DNA of 64,000 nt from Icerya purchasi (taxonomy: Eukaryota > Arthropoda > Insecta > Hemiptera > Monophlebidae): the NCBI GenBank assembly GCA_039619475.1, contig CM077115.1, forward strand, positions 35,539,083-35,603,082, given 5' to 3'. The notes under the pieces were generated by a model, which was not told where the DNA came from, did not search any database, and worked only from the letters and a program-made list of their open reading frames with translations. Positions 44,140-57,580 of this stretch are shown here, piece by piece (position 1 is the stretch's first letter; every line of letters begins with the position of its first letter). A program made the translations under genes and the position numbers.

Positions 44140-46584
44140 TTTATCTTTTTTTTAGGGGGGTGCGGGGGGGTATGCTAATGAAGAGCAACAGCCCAATCAA
44201 CCAAGGAATCTAAATAATAGTTCAAAAGAAGCATATCAGATTTTAGTCTGGTACGAGATAGAATGAATGAAAGAAGCTATAATAGGAACGACTGACAAGG
44301 AAAGAAATGAGAGAACATAGAGTCATTAGAATAGGAAGACCAAAAAGCTGAGAATAGAAGAGAGAACGTTCCGAAAAAGTGAAGAACATTCGAAGAAAAC
44401 ATGATTGACATCACGCGGAAAAAAGGAATCTTTTGAGTACAGAGACGAGGGAAAAACGGAAAAGCGACAAAGGGAGAAAGCTATGACCGAAGCGAAGGTG
44501 ACATGTAGCAGTGATCAGAGAACGACAAAAAGAAGCAAACTTGTCAAATCAACTAGGGCTGAGAGAAGGTAAAGGTTGAACGGAAAGATAAAAGGAACTC
44601 GGATTGTAGAAAAGGGAAAAATAAATATCCTTCCATAATGTAATACGGAACTGTCTGGAAATATAATTAATATTGCGAGCAGAAAATTTATGAAGAGGAT
44701 GTGTCCATCGGAAGCTCCTAAGCAAGCCAAAGAATCAGTTACCCCATTAAAAATTCCAGCATGACTAGAAAATCAGAATAGATCTATTTGAATAGAACGG
44801 AACAGGAATAATTCGATTACGAATAAGATGAACGAAAGGTTCAAAAGAGGGCAACGCTATAGGAGAAGAAATCGCCTGCAAGACATTGTCAGAATCAACT
44901 ATTAAAAGAAATTTATCTGAGAAGATAGAAAAGGAAGAGATAGAAAGAACTGCGTATAGGTACGACAGCAGATTCTGCGGTAAATATAGAACAGCGGGAA
45001 GAAAGTTTAAAGGATTCAGAGTTGTTATGAGCAGGAAAAACAAAGGCGGCACCAACCTTACCAGCCCTCTTAGACCTATCGATAAAAATAACGGCATGAT
45101 TGAGATATAAAGAATTTAAAACCACGTGAAATTCTGATCTAACTATAGAGTGAGGAAGGAATTTAACAGAACTTGACATATAAAATACGTAAAGAGGATG
45201 TAAGAGACTGAAATAATTAAGAATAAAATATAGGGAGAAAAATTGGTAAGACGAACAGAAATGAAAAATAAAATTGCAGAATTCTGTTGCGAGTAATAAG
45301 CAGCTATAATCCTAGAGGAAAAAGAGGGAAAACGTGTTTAATTAAGAAACGATAGTCTAGATAGGATCTGCGGATGAACAGAGATTTTGATTCGGAGAGG
45401 ACGGCAGGAATTGGAGTAGATTTCAAAGACGAAGATAGGAATTTACAATGCGGTCAAGCTTCAGCAGAACAGACTTAGAAGAGTTGTCGCATATATAGGA
45501 ACAGTAGTTCAACCTAGAGAGAATGAGGGACTTATACAAGACCCCGCTTGTACGACGAGAGTAATTTTAAAAGATTAATCCTTTTAGGACAAAAAGTATA
45601 CAGGCAACTAATATGCTCGTGAAAGGACAAACGGCCGTTAAGGAGCACACCCAAGTAACAGAAGCACTCCCCACAAGAGGAACGACACAGGAATAATGGC
45701 TTAAGATTAGATTGATTGAGCAAGGATTACACGAACGAAAAATAAAAACCATGGCCGCGGATTTAAGAGCAGAGACGAAAAGATGAATATTGGAGAGAGC
45801 ATTCTAGTGACCTATTTAGTTCTAAAACAGCATCGGTGACATTGTGAGAAGAAGAGAAAAATAAGAATATCATCAGCATAGAATAAAGACGATGAATTTA
45901 ATGGAAGAGAGGCGATATATCTGTTTATTACAGTCGTTATTTATGTTTTATTTAATTTTTATTAAATGAGGCAATTTGAGAGATTGAAGAGAGTGAGACT
46001 GAGACTGGAACCCTGGGGAAACTTTTCTTGAAGTGGAATAACAAAAACTAGATAGATGCGCAGTCCGGTTTTGGAAGAGACACTAAATAATAGTGGTGGT
46101 AACAACATGGACCGGAAGATGCAGTGACGGCATTTTATTTTTGAGAGTAGGGAGGTGAACGTTGTTAAATGCACTGAAAACATCAATAAAGGCTGCGATA
46201 GTAAAATTTTTAGGATATATAGGAATTATAAATGTCGGAAAGGAAAACACTGGCGCAATCGGGAGGACCAAGACAAGGACGGAAATCTGGGGATTAAGTT
46301 ATTGCGTTCGAGAAACCAGACAAGCCGTTTATTTAAAACATGCTCTCAAAGAGTAAACAAGTAGCAAGTGAAATAGGTCGAAAAGAAGAGGAGTTTTTCT
46401 TTTGGTATCGATATAAAAGCATATTCCAAGAAGGAGGAACGAAATAAAAGAGAAGAAAATAATTATATACACTAAGAAGAGTTTCGAGAGAATGAATAGA
46501 GAGGTTTATTATGATAAGAAAAGATATACCATCAATACCAAGGGGGAAGGATTTGAAGGAGGAATTACTTAAGGGGAAGCACAC
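44140..46584 (-). pseudogene. Decayed family A LINE: RT, RNase H, finger region
   Basis: The minus strand carries the same block order as 33560-36195. NSSFKSFPLGIDGISFLI (46.55 kb) and NFTIAAFIDVFSAFNNVHLP (about 46.2 kb) hold the RT catalytic Asp. Degenerate GSSLSLTLFNL near 46.0 kb follows. RNase H shows FIDRSKR..KVGAAFVFPA (about 45.05-45.1 kb; usual TDGS changed to IDRS), SIFTAESAVV and LLIVDSDNVLQAIS. DVNHVFFECSSL near 44.4 kb is the finger. The copy starts in the RT fingers at about 46584 and ends near the short T tract at 44145-44153. Frameshifts are frequent, so it is older than the 33.6-36.2 kb copy. Confidence 0.75.
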
Positions 46585-48734
46585 AGTTCATTAGTTACCG
46601 CTTGGGTTCCGGTTACGAGTCGGCTAATTACTCGGAAACGCATTTTCGTGTGTACCCTAAAGTAGTTACGAGTTGGCGTCCGCCCATCAACACGTTTAAT
46701 ACCCGGAAAAAAAAAAACAAAACAAAAAAAAAACCCCAAAAAAAACAGAAATAATATTTAATTTACATTTCTAGCTTAGGCTTTTGCCTTTCATCTGGTC
46801 TAGATGATTACAATATAAATGCAGTCGTCGTATACGTAAAGTGCCGCGATGGGCAGTAAATTGATATTGATCTAATTTTAGCTTGTAATTTCTCATATAA
46901 ATTAATACAGAACCGGTGATCACTGGGGACACACGCATTACGCACTTGATGAAAATAAGAAAAATCAAAAATTTTCTAAATTTAATTAAAATAACAAATC
47001 TCCGTATTTAAATTGTGAAGAGTCGGCAATATACCGACACGATCGTCACGGTTTTGAAGTAAAATCTTGAAAATGATTCGATTAGACTTCCAGGAAGAAT
47101 ACCCCGGGGAATAATTTTGAAGACATTAGCATTAAGAAATATTTGGAATAATCGTAACATTTACACTTTGTTGTTCCCCAGTATCGAGTCCGGGATAAAT
47201 TACCGAAATTATTTGATACGAATTTCTTAAATCCAATCTATCCCGCAAATCACGTGCTAACCCCCATGTAATATAACTGCGTATGCAAGTAGTCGTGTTA
47301 CAAGCCAACACGTGTTTTCCCGGTCGACTGTGTAACACCCTGATTAAAATATTTCCAGCCCCTTTCCGTAGGCGATAATATGATAAATGTCGCCCGCGAT
47401 TAACTTGGAATTTTAAGCAAAAACGAATGGTTATCAAAAACGAATTATTTAACGTTATTTATTTCTTCGTTTATACATAATTTTTTCAATTTTTTGTTTG
47501 TTCGCTTTTTGTGGAGCAGTTTTTCCATTATGGTTTTAAATGTTTCGATAGCAGACAAATTTTAATGGAAGCGGAGCCACCACTGTGTGTGTATATTCTT
47601 CATCCATTAATTTAAATCCGAAAAAAAATGAAATCGCTTAACTTCTTTATGTACGTGTGCGTGTATGCGTGTGTTGTAATTCGTATTACGCTCGAAGATA
47701 GGCAAAAAGGAAAACAAACAAACAATTAAAAAAATACCCCGCAGCATGCCTACGCACGGGAAGAGAAGAAGTGAAAAAATTTAACATTTTTACATTTCGA
47801 TAATTTAATTTTTATTGCGGAACAGTGGCGCTATGTGCGAATTATCGTTCTCTTTCTTTCATTTCTTTCCTCGAATTATTCTGCAGTTGTACACGCTGCT
47901 CTTTCTGTCGTTCGTTCGATTAAATTTAATCTGCTGTTGCGTAAATTTGGCTTCAGCGCAAACGAGTTTGCAAAATTTTAAAAGAAGCAGCACAGAACAT
48001 CGATGTAATATAACGGTTGTTCGGAGCGCACTTAATAATAAGCCTAGTATTATTATTAGGTTACCGTTAAAAGTTTCCAAGTGCCATCATCCATTATAAC
48101 TGTTCCGGTTATTATTACTAGTTCTTAAATGTTACGTGGACTCGTCGCTGCTCTAATGACCAGCCTCGTTTAAAATCGGATCGTTATTGTTCTCGCCAGT
48201 TTTGTTGTCGCAAAAAACCCCCTTTTCGATGTATATAGAGAGGTGTATACTAACGATAGGAATAATAATGACAAAAATCCCCGAGTTACATGTATAGCTT
48301 AAGACAGTGACGATAATCCAAGTTTCACGCTTAGACCCGGCTATTAGCGATGATCATTTTTGAGCCAATTCACGTTTATTTCTATAGCTCGACGTCGCCT
48401 CAATTAGATACTTTTATTTCACGCTCTAGTGACGGTATTTTCGCGGAATTGCTTCGAATCGTAGTTGGTTCTAAGTTTCTTTCTTTATTATTTTTCTTTT
48501 TTTTATTCCCTCACTCCTCGGCGACTTTTCTTTGCGTCTCCTTCTTTTTTGTGGTTTCCAGCTGACTCCGGTGACGCAACGTGAGAGCTTTGTCGAACGG
48601 AGCCGCGGGAAAAAAAACGCCTACTGATACTATGATGGTCTATAATATTCGGCGCATAACCATACAAATTACTTGTGAAATAGGGGTGCTTTTTAAGGAA
48701 TTGTTTACAATGTTAATAAGTAGTCTTACAAATA

Positions 48735-48736
<2 letters not shown>
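46585..48736. other. No recognised gene
   Basis: Contains minus-strand frames 47132-47437 (101 codons) and 47859-48080 (73 codons). Both have varied composition but no motif I recognise. No repeats stand out apart from A-rich tracts at 46700-46745. Confidence 0.4.
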
Positions 48737-48765
<29 letters not shown>

Positions 48766-49142
48766 GTCGCCGACGTAGACATTAGCCCAAGAACTAAAGA
48801 AGGACGGAAACGTGGTAATTACATGTTTACGCGACCAAAGATAGAGCAAGCAGAACGAAATCCAAAAACCAGTATAATGAAAGAAGGATAACAATATAAA
48901 GAATAAGTATATCGGTAAAAGTGACGAGTAGAAAGTGGAGAACGTTCAGCAGCGATTGAAGAGAATTCGAAGAAGATACGATCAGCATCAAAAAGAGAAG
49001 AAAAGGGGTGGAGAAAACAAAATAGAGAAGATATAAGTGAAAAAAAGGAAAGTGATGAGAGGAGCAAACTGTGTCGGAAGTGTAAAAGTGCAAAGAAGGA
49101 AAATCGAATAAACAAGGATAAGGCAGAAATCCGGTTAAACAC

Positions 49143-49187
<45 letters not shown>

Positions 49188-49485
49188 TGAATCACAATGA
49201 TAGCTACAATATAATTTAGAATGAGCGGCTGTGGAAATTCAAAAATGCGAAGAAATCTACCGGTAGAAGAAGCTACAAACGAACTAGCAAGTGCTAAGTC
49301 ATTGCTTTCGATCGCAGAGAGTGCCGAGGTGCATTTGAAAGAAATTAATTTGAATGGGTGAGGAAGGAAAAAAGGTTATGAATTAAAGAACGTACAAGAA
49401 GAATTCCATATTCAGGATATAGGGGAAAAGAAGAGATGAGATAGGCTGCGGGAAACTTTGGGAATCAGTAGTCGACGCTTTCGCC
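48737..49485 (-). pseudogene. Family A LINE tail with expanded TA repeat inside
   Basis: The reversed A tail is T29 at 48737-48765. The minus-strand frame gives the C-terminal finger region (LLLSSLSFFSL, then DADRIFFEFSS, where relatives have CD.NHILFEC). Beyond a (TA)n tract (49149-49179) the same strand still aligns with RNase H of the 15.2-kb copy: DLALASSFVASSTGRFLRIF against ELVDSFARLSSSSGKFLPVF, and ILLVRSLIHNLFSF against ILLIRSLIHDLFLS. The TA tract therefore expanded inside the element. Catalytic residues are mostly lost. Confidence 0.7.
49149..49179. repeat. (TA)n microsatellite inside LINE remnant
   Basis: About 15 TA units between the finger and RNase H parts of the family A remnant. 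Confidence 0.9.
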
Positions 49486-50289
49486 TCTATCCTTAACTTA
49501 CTAGTAGATTTCATATTCCGAATCTTACAATCTCGTTTTTATGTTCACCCCCTAAACCCTTTGCCATTCTCTGTTTACTAGTAGGATTCATTAATTTATT
49601 GTAGTCTCTGAGTTTAAAAGCATTCTTCTTACTACTTTTCTCTCACTTTTTCATGATTGTGATCGCTCATAACGTTATCCTGGTTCATAGCACGGAGTCG
49701 TAACCAAAATTACGGGGGCCATCTTTCTTCCATAATGTTCTTGTTCCTCTTTCTTTTTTTTCTTTTTTTTTTTGCCTGGCGCGAAATCATACGGTCACTA
49801 ATGGGGATTCCTATAGATTAACAGGATAGTGTATATAAAAGAAAATTGGATCCATCAGGCAAATGGTAAAACTTACTTAAATAATACTAAAAGATTCATC
49901 GCACGTTCACAATATAGTTCGAACAAACATATGATGTAACATAGCTCACGAATGTCGAAAGAGAAAGAGCAGAAAATTAACAATGACCATGTCACATTTC
50001 AAGTGTAGTGTAAGCCAGTGGGATGCAACTGAACAGCAAAAGTTAAGAATATGAGTTTAGGACCGAGAGTACTTGCAGACGCAACCGTAGGCGAATAGCT
50101 ATGTCTTGTCTCTTGCCTCATTGGGCACTCACTGCATTGCAGTTGCGGCCATATTGTTGATAAGGATTTTTTTGTGGCCGCTACCAGCAATCGCAGACAC
50201 GGATAAAAATATGTACTTTTCTTTTTATGCTGCCTACGTCGCGCATTTAGTTTAAATAGATATAATATATTATAATAAGGTGTGACGGC
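49486..50289. other. No recognised gene
   Basis: No motif seen. The right part may belong to the LINE whose 3' end lies at 50290-50561, but no coding block could be aligned. Confidence 0.35.
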
Positions 50290-50561
50290 TAACAAGACAT
50301 GAGAGCTTTCCTTTCCTTTAAGGTATGCTTTATACTTTTTTCGTCTACACATTTATTTCCCTTTGGACTGCTAATTGCACGGGTTCTAGTACCGATCTTT
50401 TTTGACTCCCTTGCTATCTCTCCATAGTAGTTCTGGCCGTCTCCTTCTTCCCCGAATAACTTTCTTAGTGTCCTCATTTTGTCCTACGTTCTTTTCCTTT
50501 TTGATGGGTAATCGTCCGTAGCTGACAAGCCCAATAAAAAAGTAAAAAAAAAAAAAAAAAA
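50290..50561 (+). mobile_element. 3' end of a family A-like LINE with A tail
   Basis: gggtaatcgtccgtagctga then caagcccaataaaaaagta and A18 (to 50561). This closely resembles gagtaacgtccttagctgac followed by atgctc and an A tract at 60.75-60.80 kb, and more loosely the end of the 15.2-kb copy. Upstream coding is not recognisable. Confidence 0.5.
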
Positions 50562-50639
50562 AGTAAGGTAATCTACATCTTACAAGAATTTCGATGGAGC
50601 CAGTTATTAGCTACGTTAAGAGGCAGGATGCCAGATTTT

Positions 50640-51110
50640 TCACTACTAAATAGTAATGCCGTTATTAAGAATAAATTTGAACCGGACCACTCAATAAACG
50701 CATCTGTAAAGATAATTGATTAAGAAGCATTATACTATGATCCGAAGGAGATTAACACATTAAAGAAGCGATTTCTAGCGTGCTTATATTTGTTACAATT
50801 AAATAATAAATGGTTAATAATACCATCGTCAAAATTAAAAAACTACTGCTGAATATAGACGTCGTAACTGAGGAACCCACTACGCACGCAACGACAAATG
50901 GTCTACATAGTTACGTACAAGTCCGATAGAAATACCCGTAGGGGTAGAGTGATACCACGGACCAGATCTATAGCCTGTTGAAAGATAATGTTTTTGTACT
51001 AAATGCACGATCGGATTAATAGATGATCCGTGCGCAACTATTATACATTTCTTTTTAATTGTTACAATGTAAGTTTGAAGATGGAATAAACGCATCGAAG
51101 GCTGCCCCTT
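50640..51110 (-). pseudogene. C-terminal scrap of an I/R1-like LINE
   Basis: The minus strand contains SGPWYHSTPTGISIGLVRNY (about 50.91-50.97 kb). In another frame DDGIINHLLFNCNKYKHARN then RFFNVL follows (about 50755-50832). It resembles the final zinc-finger segment (.INHILF.C......R..F) of I-type LINE proteins. A short minus-strand C-terminal region continues to about 50640. No A tail or other domain was found. Confidence 0.45.
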
Positions 51111-53103
51111 TTTGCAGTAAGATCCACTCCCTCATTCAATTTTATACCGCAGTGGCGGTACCCAGTATTTATAACACCATCCTTTAGAATTATTAAAGGC
51201 GCTTAATTTTTATCTCATAAATAAATGGGCGAAATCTGAAATTAAAGTTACCGAATTTCAAAGCAGTAAGAGTCTTTTCACTATGTATTAAATATGTTTA
51301 CCAGTAATATCAGCGTGGAGTAAGTCCAGAGACGGTATTCCGTTATTTTTCATAATATATCAAATGCACGCGCGTCTATGCAGCGTATTTTTCTGGATTA
51401 ACTTCCAATGCTAAGCCGAAATAATTAAATAAATGAATCATAGGTAAAGCGAAAAAAAAAAAAAAAGGTAAAACCCAGATGCATAGAACATTGTGCTCTT
51501 TTCGGTTTAATAATTCATTTCTAAATTTGTCCGAGAAATTTCTAGTTACATTTGCAAATTATGCATTATAGTTTTTACGCCGTAAGCACCGTTTTTACTA
51601 GGTTTACGTACAATTTGAATTCCATTCGAAAGGTTTTCAAAATCCTTGCACTCCAGACCGGTAAATACGCGTGTGGAAGGAAGAAAAAAAGAAATAGATG
51701 AAAAAAAAAATTCCGCCGTGAATATGAATTTCGCGCTGTTCGCTTGAAACGATATTTTATACGGGACGAGAAAAAGAAAGAGCACGTACGCGCACACGAA
51801 CGTGTCAACCGAAAATTAATTAATTATGTAAATATTGATAGGATGAAAATTGGTTTTCACTGAAGCGCACTTGTGGGGGGGGGCAGACCGTTGATACAAT
51901 CTTTCGGCCGAAATAATCGACGCCGTTTAAACACATACCGGTGTTAATCAACGAACTAGCCGGAGCAGGCTGTTACGCACTTATCGCAATCAATAATGTC
52001 ATTCGTATCAAATAATAGAATCGATAACGTTCTCGACCGCTACGTGTTCGTTTGAAAGTGATAAAGAGTAGCGTCAGAGTGTAGGTTGATTTCAAAATGG
52101 AAACGAGACCGACATGAGTAGTCGCTGCTGCCAATCGGAACGAACGATCTGCTTACCTGTGTGTCTTGTGGGGGCGACACAGCCGGTGTTGTCTACGCCT
52201 GAACTTAAAACGCACGCGAGTTATCACCCCTTCACCCTAGGATATATATTCTGCAGCAACATCACCGCCGTAATGCGCTGATAAGCAAACACTGTCGTCC
52301 GGGTGGCAAATAATCCCAAATCGAATTATGATTTATTCATTTTTTTCCCGTGTTTTACCTGTTTTGCATGCAGCCTCTGCGTTGTAGTAATTAGTTTCTG
52401 CCCCTCTTGTGATATCATAAACAAAAGAAATATACTACGGAAAAAATATTGTATCATCGGTTGTTTTTGGTTGTTTTTTTTTTGTTTTTCCCCTTTAAAA
52501 ACGCGGGAAAAATAAATGTACCAATCCGGGGGGAATTAAATTTTCATTCACATCACAATGCACTTCGGTTAGAGTGACACACGGGTAAGCCATTTTTAAT
52601 TTTTTTTTTTTTTAAATTACAAATAAAATTATTGTATTTCTTTTTTTTTTAATTTTTTTAAATTGTATATTATTAAAGAAATCCGCTTCATCTTCATTCT
52701 AACCCTCTTAGCAGTTCCCATTTTTAAGTCTTTCCCGTCTAACTGCATAATTGTACACTGCAGCTCTACTGTTAAAATGCCGTCGTTTTACTGTTATTTT
52801 CCGACATACTTACGTCGTTGGACTGATCATCCGGTGGTGTCCTATCGAGATGCGCAGTAATTGTGTGGTATTGAAAGTTCGTTACAATTTCATTAATAAG
52901 TTGTTTTTTTTTTTTTTTTAAATTGATAATAATCGACCGCTGTATATTGTATTTTTACTGAATTTTACTGCTATTTCTTCTTGTTAATAGCAAAATTATA
53001 TTTGGAATTTTTTCTTTCCGCATAAGTTCGTATAGAACAGTAATCCTTGTTTTTCCGTTTTCTTTTGACGCGGATATAGCAATCTAAAATTTTATCTGCC
53101 ACG

Positions 53104-53138
<35 letters not shown>

Positions 53139-54179
53139 AATAAATGACTACGCGAAAAAGCAACTAATATTTATTTTCAATATAAACGGCAAATAATGGC
53201 ACACATTTCGTTATTTATTTAACGAGAAATATAACGATTTTTATGTTCCGCAAAAAATAATGGCTTGAAAATTTTCATGGCTGATGTATTAAAATATGTA
53301 AATAGAGAAGAAACTGTTCGAACGCAATTACATTGTGCGCAAATACTCAACGTAGCAGGTAATGAAAAAAAAGATCAATTGGTTTGTATGTACTTCTGTA
53401 TAGCGGAGGTAATTTTGTTTTGTTTTTCTAATTGTCCCGTTTCAAATGTGGAGAATATTTGAAGAAAACTTGAAATAGGTCATCGGGAGCTCATCAAACA
53501 CCGAAAAAAATGGCAAGAAAAAAAAGGAGGAAAGAATTTTTCGTACTAATTGATTTTCGGTGTGAAGTTACAGGTAGTTGACTAGTAGACGAGAAGAGAG
53601 TCTTTTCCGTTTTTACTGTTTGGTATTGGACGGTAACGGGCTGAGAAGGCCTTCGACGATCTGAATTTAAAAAGCACCGTGAATTCTGCAATTCGAATTT
53701 CAGTTCGAAAACATAATGAGCAAAAAGAGTTAATAAGAAGCGGTGGTCACAATGAAAAACAGTAATTCGGCTAAGAGAAGGAACTTTTTGGATTTACCGA
53801 GAAATCTCTTATAGTCTATATAGTACGATTTAACAAATGCAGGTACGCAACAAACAAATTTAAAATATAAAACGATTAATTTTACTCGGAAACGTTTTCG
53901 GACCATCATTAGCCAAAATTATGATAATTGTGATCAGAAACAACTTCTAAATCACACTATAAGGTCAAAATAGAAACATTTGTATAGTTTAACATTTTAA
54001 AGTCGATATATCCATAAACGTTGTTTTGGTAACATTTCACGTTGTTCTTATATTCTATGTTTCAATTCCTACACCGTTTTCATTCGTAATACTCTGAGGG
54101 GTTTTTTGGTGATTCTGCCTTTGCCCGACGATTCCGCCCGCTTTAACTGTTAGACATCTTGGAACTTTCAGAAAAAAGA
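51111..54179. other. No recognised gene; long A tract
   Basis: Low-complexity tracts are frequent: T11-T13 at 52.60-52.66 and 52.90 kb, and A33 at 53104-53136. CpG-containing sequence at 51.85-52.30 kb is not coding in any way I recognise. The short frames match nothing. Confidence 0.4.
53104..53136. repeat. A33 homopolymer tract
   Basis: 33 consecutive A, followed by taaataaatg. It could be the tail of an unrecognised retrocopy on the plus strand, but nothing upstream identifies one. Confidence 0.8.
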
Positions 54180-56645
54180 TGGCAAAATGGTGGGGAGAAT
54201 CGAAACCGTTATGTGGTACATTAAAAAAATTAATGGAAGACAAGGAAAATAGACTACTAAAGCAATCGATAGCGTTTATAGTGGACACTAAAATATTATT
54301 GAAAACAGACTTATGTAAAGCTCGCGACTAATCATATGCATGTCGACCGTAGCAACGTTAGAAAAAAGGGTAGGTCGGTACAGAGTATGAACGATTAGAA
54401 AATCGTTACTTGATATAAAACGCGCGCTGACGAAAATGTCATAATTATAGGTGACCAGAATAGTGGAGTTGCCGATGAAGGAGAAGATAAACTGGCCGCT
54501 AGATAATTCGGTTTAGGAAAAACGAAATATCCAGGGACAAAGATTGGTCGATGTTTGCGAGCAAGAATAACAAATACTTATTTCCGAATGTCGCATATAC
54601 ATACGTGGAAACATTCAAGCGACAAGAAAAAGTATACTATACATAGTGGTTAATGAAAAAAAAAAAACCACTTAAACGTTGTATGTATCCGGGAGCGGAT
54701 TCGGACACCGGTCATTCGTCAGTTAAAATGATATCACGTAATAAATTCAGGCGGCGATAAATAGGAATTACCGAAACACGGAACATAGGAGCCGTAAATG
54801 ATAATAACGTAAAAACTAGGTTCATGAAAGTAAGCGATATAAAAGATATATCGATAAATAACTCGGAAACCATTGAAGAGACATTCCAGTTACAACAATT
54901 ATAAAGCAAGTTGAGGGAGAAGTTATAGGTGTGTTCAACAGCGGCAACGTGTAAGCCTTGAATCAGTAATGATGTACGTAACACGATTGTAAAGAAAACT
55001 AAAGACAATGCAGCAAGTTCAGATAAATCGAGAGTGTGTAAACGTTTAAAAGAGAAACACCACGCTAGAAACAGAAATGTACGAAAATCGAGAAAGACAT
55101 AATGCAGGAATTATAGGAAAATCAAACAGCCCAGTTGTAATGTACGGAGCTGCTGGAGCTATGCGCAGCCAATCCATACGCAACATAGATTACTAGCGCA
55201 AACAAGCCATGAAATAGGACGCGCATGGAAAACTTATGTAGAAGATAAGCAACATCGGTTCAGTACCGGTGGCCAGCAAAAATCAGGTACAGATATTGCG
55301 AGCAAATTTGATGCAGCTTTACAATGCCTACCTGACAACAGGCCGGTTCGGTTTGATAACAGTCTAGTAGAGCTGTGAAAATACCCCGTGGCTTCCGAAT
55401 TAAAGAGACATTATTTTAAATGACCTTCGAAATAATGTTAAACGGAAAATGGCCAAATGAACATTGCCTCTCATTATATATACTTCTATTTTTCGAAAAA
55501 CGTTAGACTGATTTAAGAATAGTAAAAAAAAAAAAAACTATTACAAGTGCCCATGGATAAATATATGGATGAAACACAATTGTAGAAAAGAGGAGCCCCT
55601 TTACACGCTATGTGATAGCAATGTTACGCGTACTGCGGGAGGGTGACCAGGGCAGATGTCTCTTTATATGCAGCTTTCATCGACTATATAAGAAAGTTTT
55701 TTTTTTTTTTTTGATAAACATGGCAGAAGTTATTTTTACCATTACAACGAATCAATTGTCTCGAAAGCTTAATAACATTATAATCTTTGTACAAATCAGG
55801 AGGCCCACGGTCTGCTTCAAAGTAGTCGAATCCGAAAAAATAAAAACAGCAAACGATGCAGGGTTGTCTGCTTTGGCCTGATTTATTTTTAATGGTTTCT
55901 CGAAAGTGAACTTGAAAGAAACGTGCTCAATCGGCATATAAATATGGAGTAAAGATTGTTGGAAATAGAACGACGCATGCCAACAAATGTCGCTGATGAC
56001 CAAGCATTATTATTAGACTGGAAATCAGAAAGCGCTGGCAACTATGGTTAGAAAAATTACATACCTACATGCGGGGAAACACAGTGAGCATCTCTAAAAC
56101 AAAATGGTAGTAAGTAGAACACAGCATCAAGTGCCATCTGGTTGAATAATAATTCCAGAACAAATTAACAGTCCATAATCTTGAACATATCGGAAATAAA
56201 TAAGTAGCCATAGCGTTTACTACTAGCAAAACGTTCGATGTTGATGGACTTTTATGTAAACATTTGTTTGGTCAGTTTACATAGTGCGGTAACATGAATG
56301 ATGAAACAAGCCAACTACAAACAAGTTGAAGCATTTGAAATATGCTGCTAGCGCGGAAGCTATAGCGAATATATTGTACGGAAAACGGTTAGTAATAAAG
56401 CAATGCTGGATAGAATAGAGGAAAAATAAACCATTCCGGTACCCCGGATAGGACATATTATATTGCAGTCAGAACAGAACATATTCACAACATCACTATT
56501 GAGGAAAAAATTTCGAAAGGTGGACGTCTTAGAACGGAATTTACGGAGACGGTATTAAAAGAAACTGGTATGTAGAATTGGACTTGCAAGTGACCGCGTC
56601 GCGTACAGAGAAATACCAGTCGGCTGTCACACGAAGAAGAAAAAT
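54180..56645 (+). pseudogene. Decayed GAA-tailed endonuclease-RT LINE
   Basis: About 54460-54610 reads in pieces NEGEDKLAAR, FGLGKTKYPGT, then ITNTYFRMSHIHTW. It corresponds to the endonuclease segment G.RN.RG..L..FC....L.ITNT.F......TW of this LINE group. At about 55135-55215 PVVMYGAAGAMRS.SIR resembles the YG.E.W block. The end at 56430-56640 matches the C-terminal GHI.R region and terminates with cacacgaagaagaaaaat, a decayed GAA tail as at 8.13 kb. RT is not clearly recognisable, so the middle may be deleted. Individually weak matches, but order and tail agree. Confidence 0.5.
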
Positions 56646-57066
56646 CTATTATGAAAAAGGAAAACTATCTCGTTTTGTAAATATAAAATAAATATACCTG
56701 AATAACAAATAGAAATAAGTATAAATTAATTTTAATAAATTAAAATAACTCACTTTAGAAACCTTTTTTCGGGGCATAGCAACTAACAACACAAAGTACA
56801 CACTCGAATAAAACCAAAAACTCACCACGGAAAAATATATATGATATAGGAAAATAATGATAGAACTCCAATCGAATCCGGCGAAATGTTTACAAAGAAA
56901 TCGAAGGCGATAAAATATACAAAAAAATCATGTACAAAAATCGAAGGCAAGACTACTTTGTTTACTAACACAACAACGAATTTAACGGGCAAAAAATTTA
57001 AATCAAATATTAAAATTATAAACAGAACAAAAATCAAAGAGGAACTAAATTTTTATATTAAAAAGT

Positions 57067-57068
<2 letters not shown>

Positions 57069-57110
<42 letters not shown>

Positions 57111-57132
57111 GTTATTATTATTATTATTATTA
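57069..57132. repeat. (ATT)n microsatellite
   Basis: About 21 ATT/TTA units with one G substitution. It accounts for the poly-isoleucine reading here. Confidence 0.95.
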
Positions 57133-57189
57133 CTTGGGATTTGGTCGTTTAAGAGTACACACCTTTTTAAGATGCATAAAACCATCAAC

Positions 57190-57580
57190 TAAGCGTTGGT
57201 GGCCACCGAAGGGTATGTCATGGCGCCAAACTTTACGATAATTAATCGCTTAATAATTGCGCACATTTCTCTGTCTCATGACTACGTTTTCCTCAGGACT
57301 TTGCCTCTCACAACCTGTCCTTTCTGTTCCCAACTATGTTATTCTTCAGTTCACGATATACTTTCAACTTGTACTAAATCTGCAACATCCTGCTTGTCCT
57401 TTAACCTAAATTTTCCTTTACAAAAGATCCTCGCCGATGCCCCTGCAGCGGTCACAAAAACCTTGGCACATATTAAAACAATCAGATCATCCCAACTATT
57501 TTAGTAATCGCCGTATGCCGTAATAATCTATGTGGTTACACATAACTTATGGTGAAATAAAAAATAAAATAATAATTATA
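57190..57580 (+). pseudogene. Family C LINE tail: finger region and 3' UTR
   Basis: The frame 57196-57504 reads FTIINRLIIAHISLSHDYVF, then LTTCPFCSQLCYSSVHDIL and STC. It is homologous to FSIISRLRTGHTAISHDHLL, CPFC and TVQHLLIEC of the intact copy at 28.9-31.5 kb. The stop at 57502-57504 is followed by gccgtaataatctatgtggt then tacacat, the 3' UTR motif shared with 24.3 and 61.95 kb, and by a short A-rich end. It is 5'-truncated just after RNase H, and only about 100 codons remain. Confidence 0.78.

Noticed and set aside
47132..47437. 101-codon minus-strand ORF
   Set aside because: No motif and no neighbouring supporting frame. Chance ORF cannot be excluded.
56886..57152. Lysine-rich ORF ending in poly-isoleucine
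   Set aside because: Produced by the ATT microsatellite and flanking A-rich sequence.
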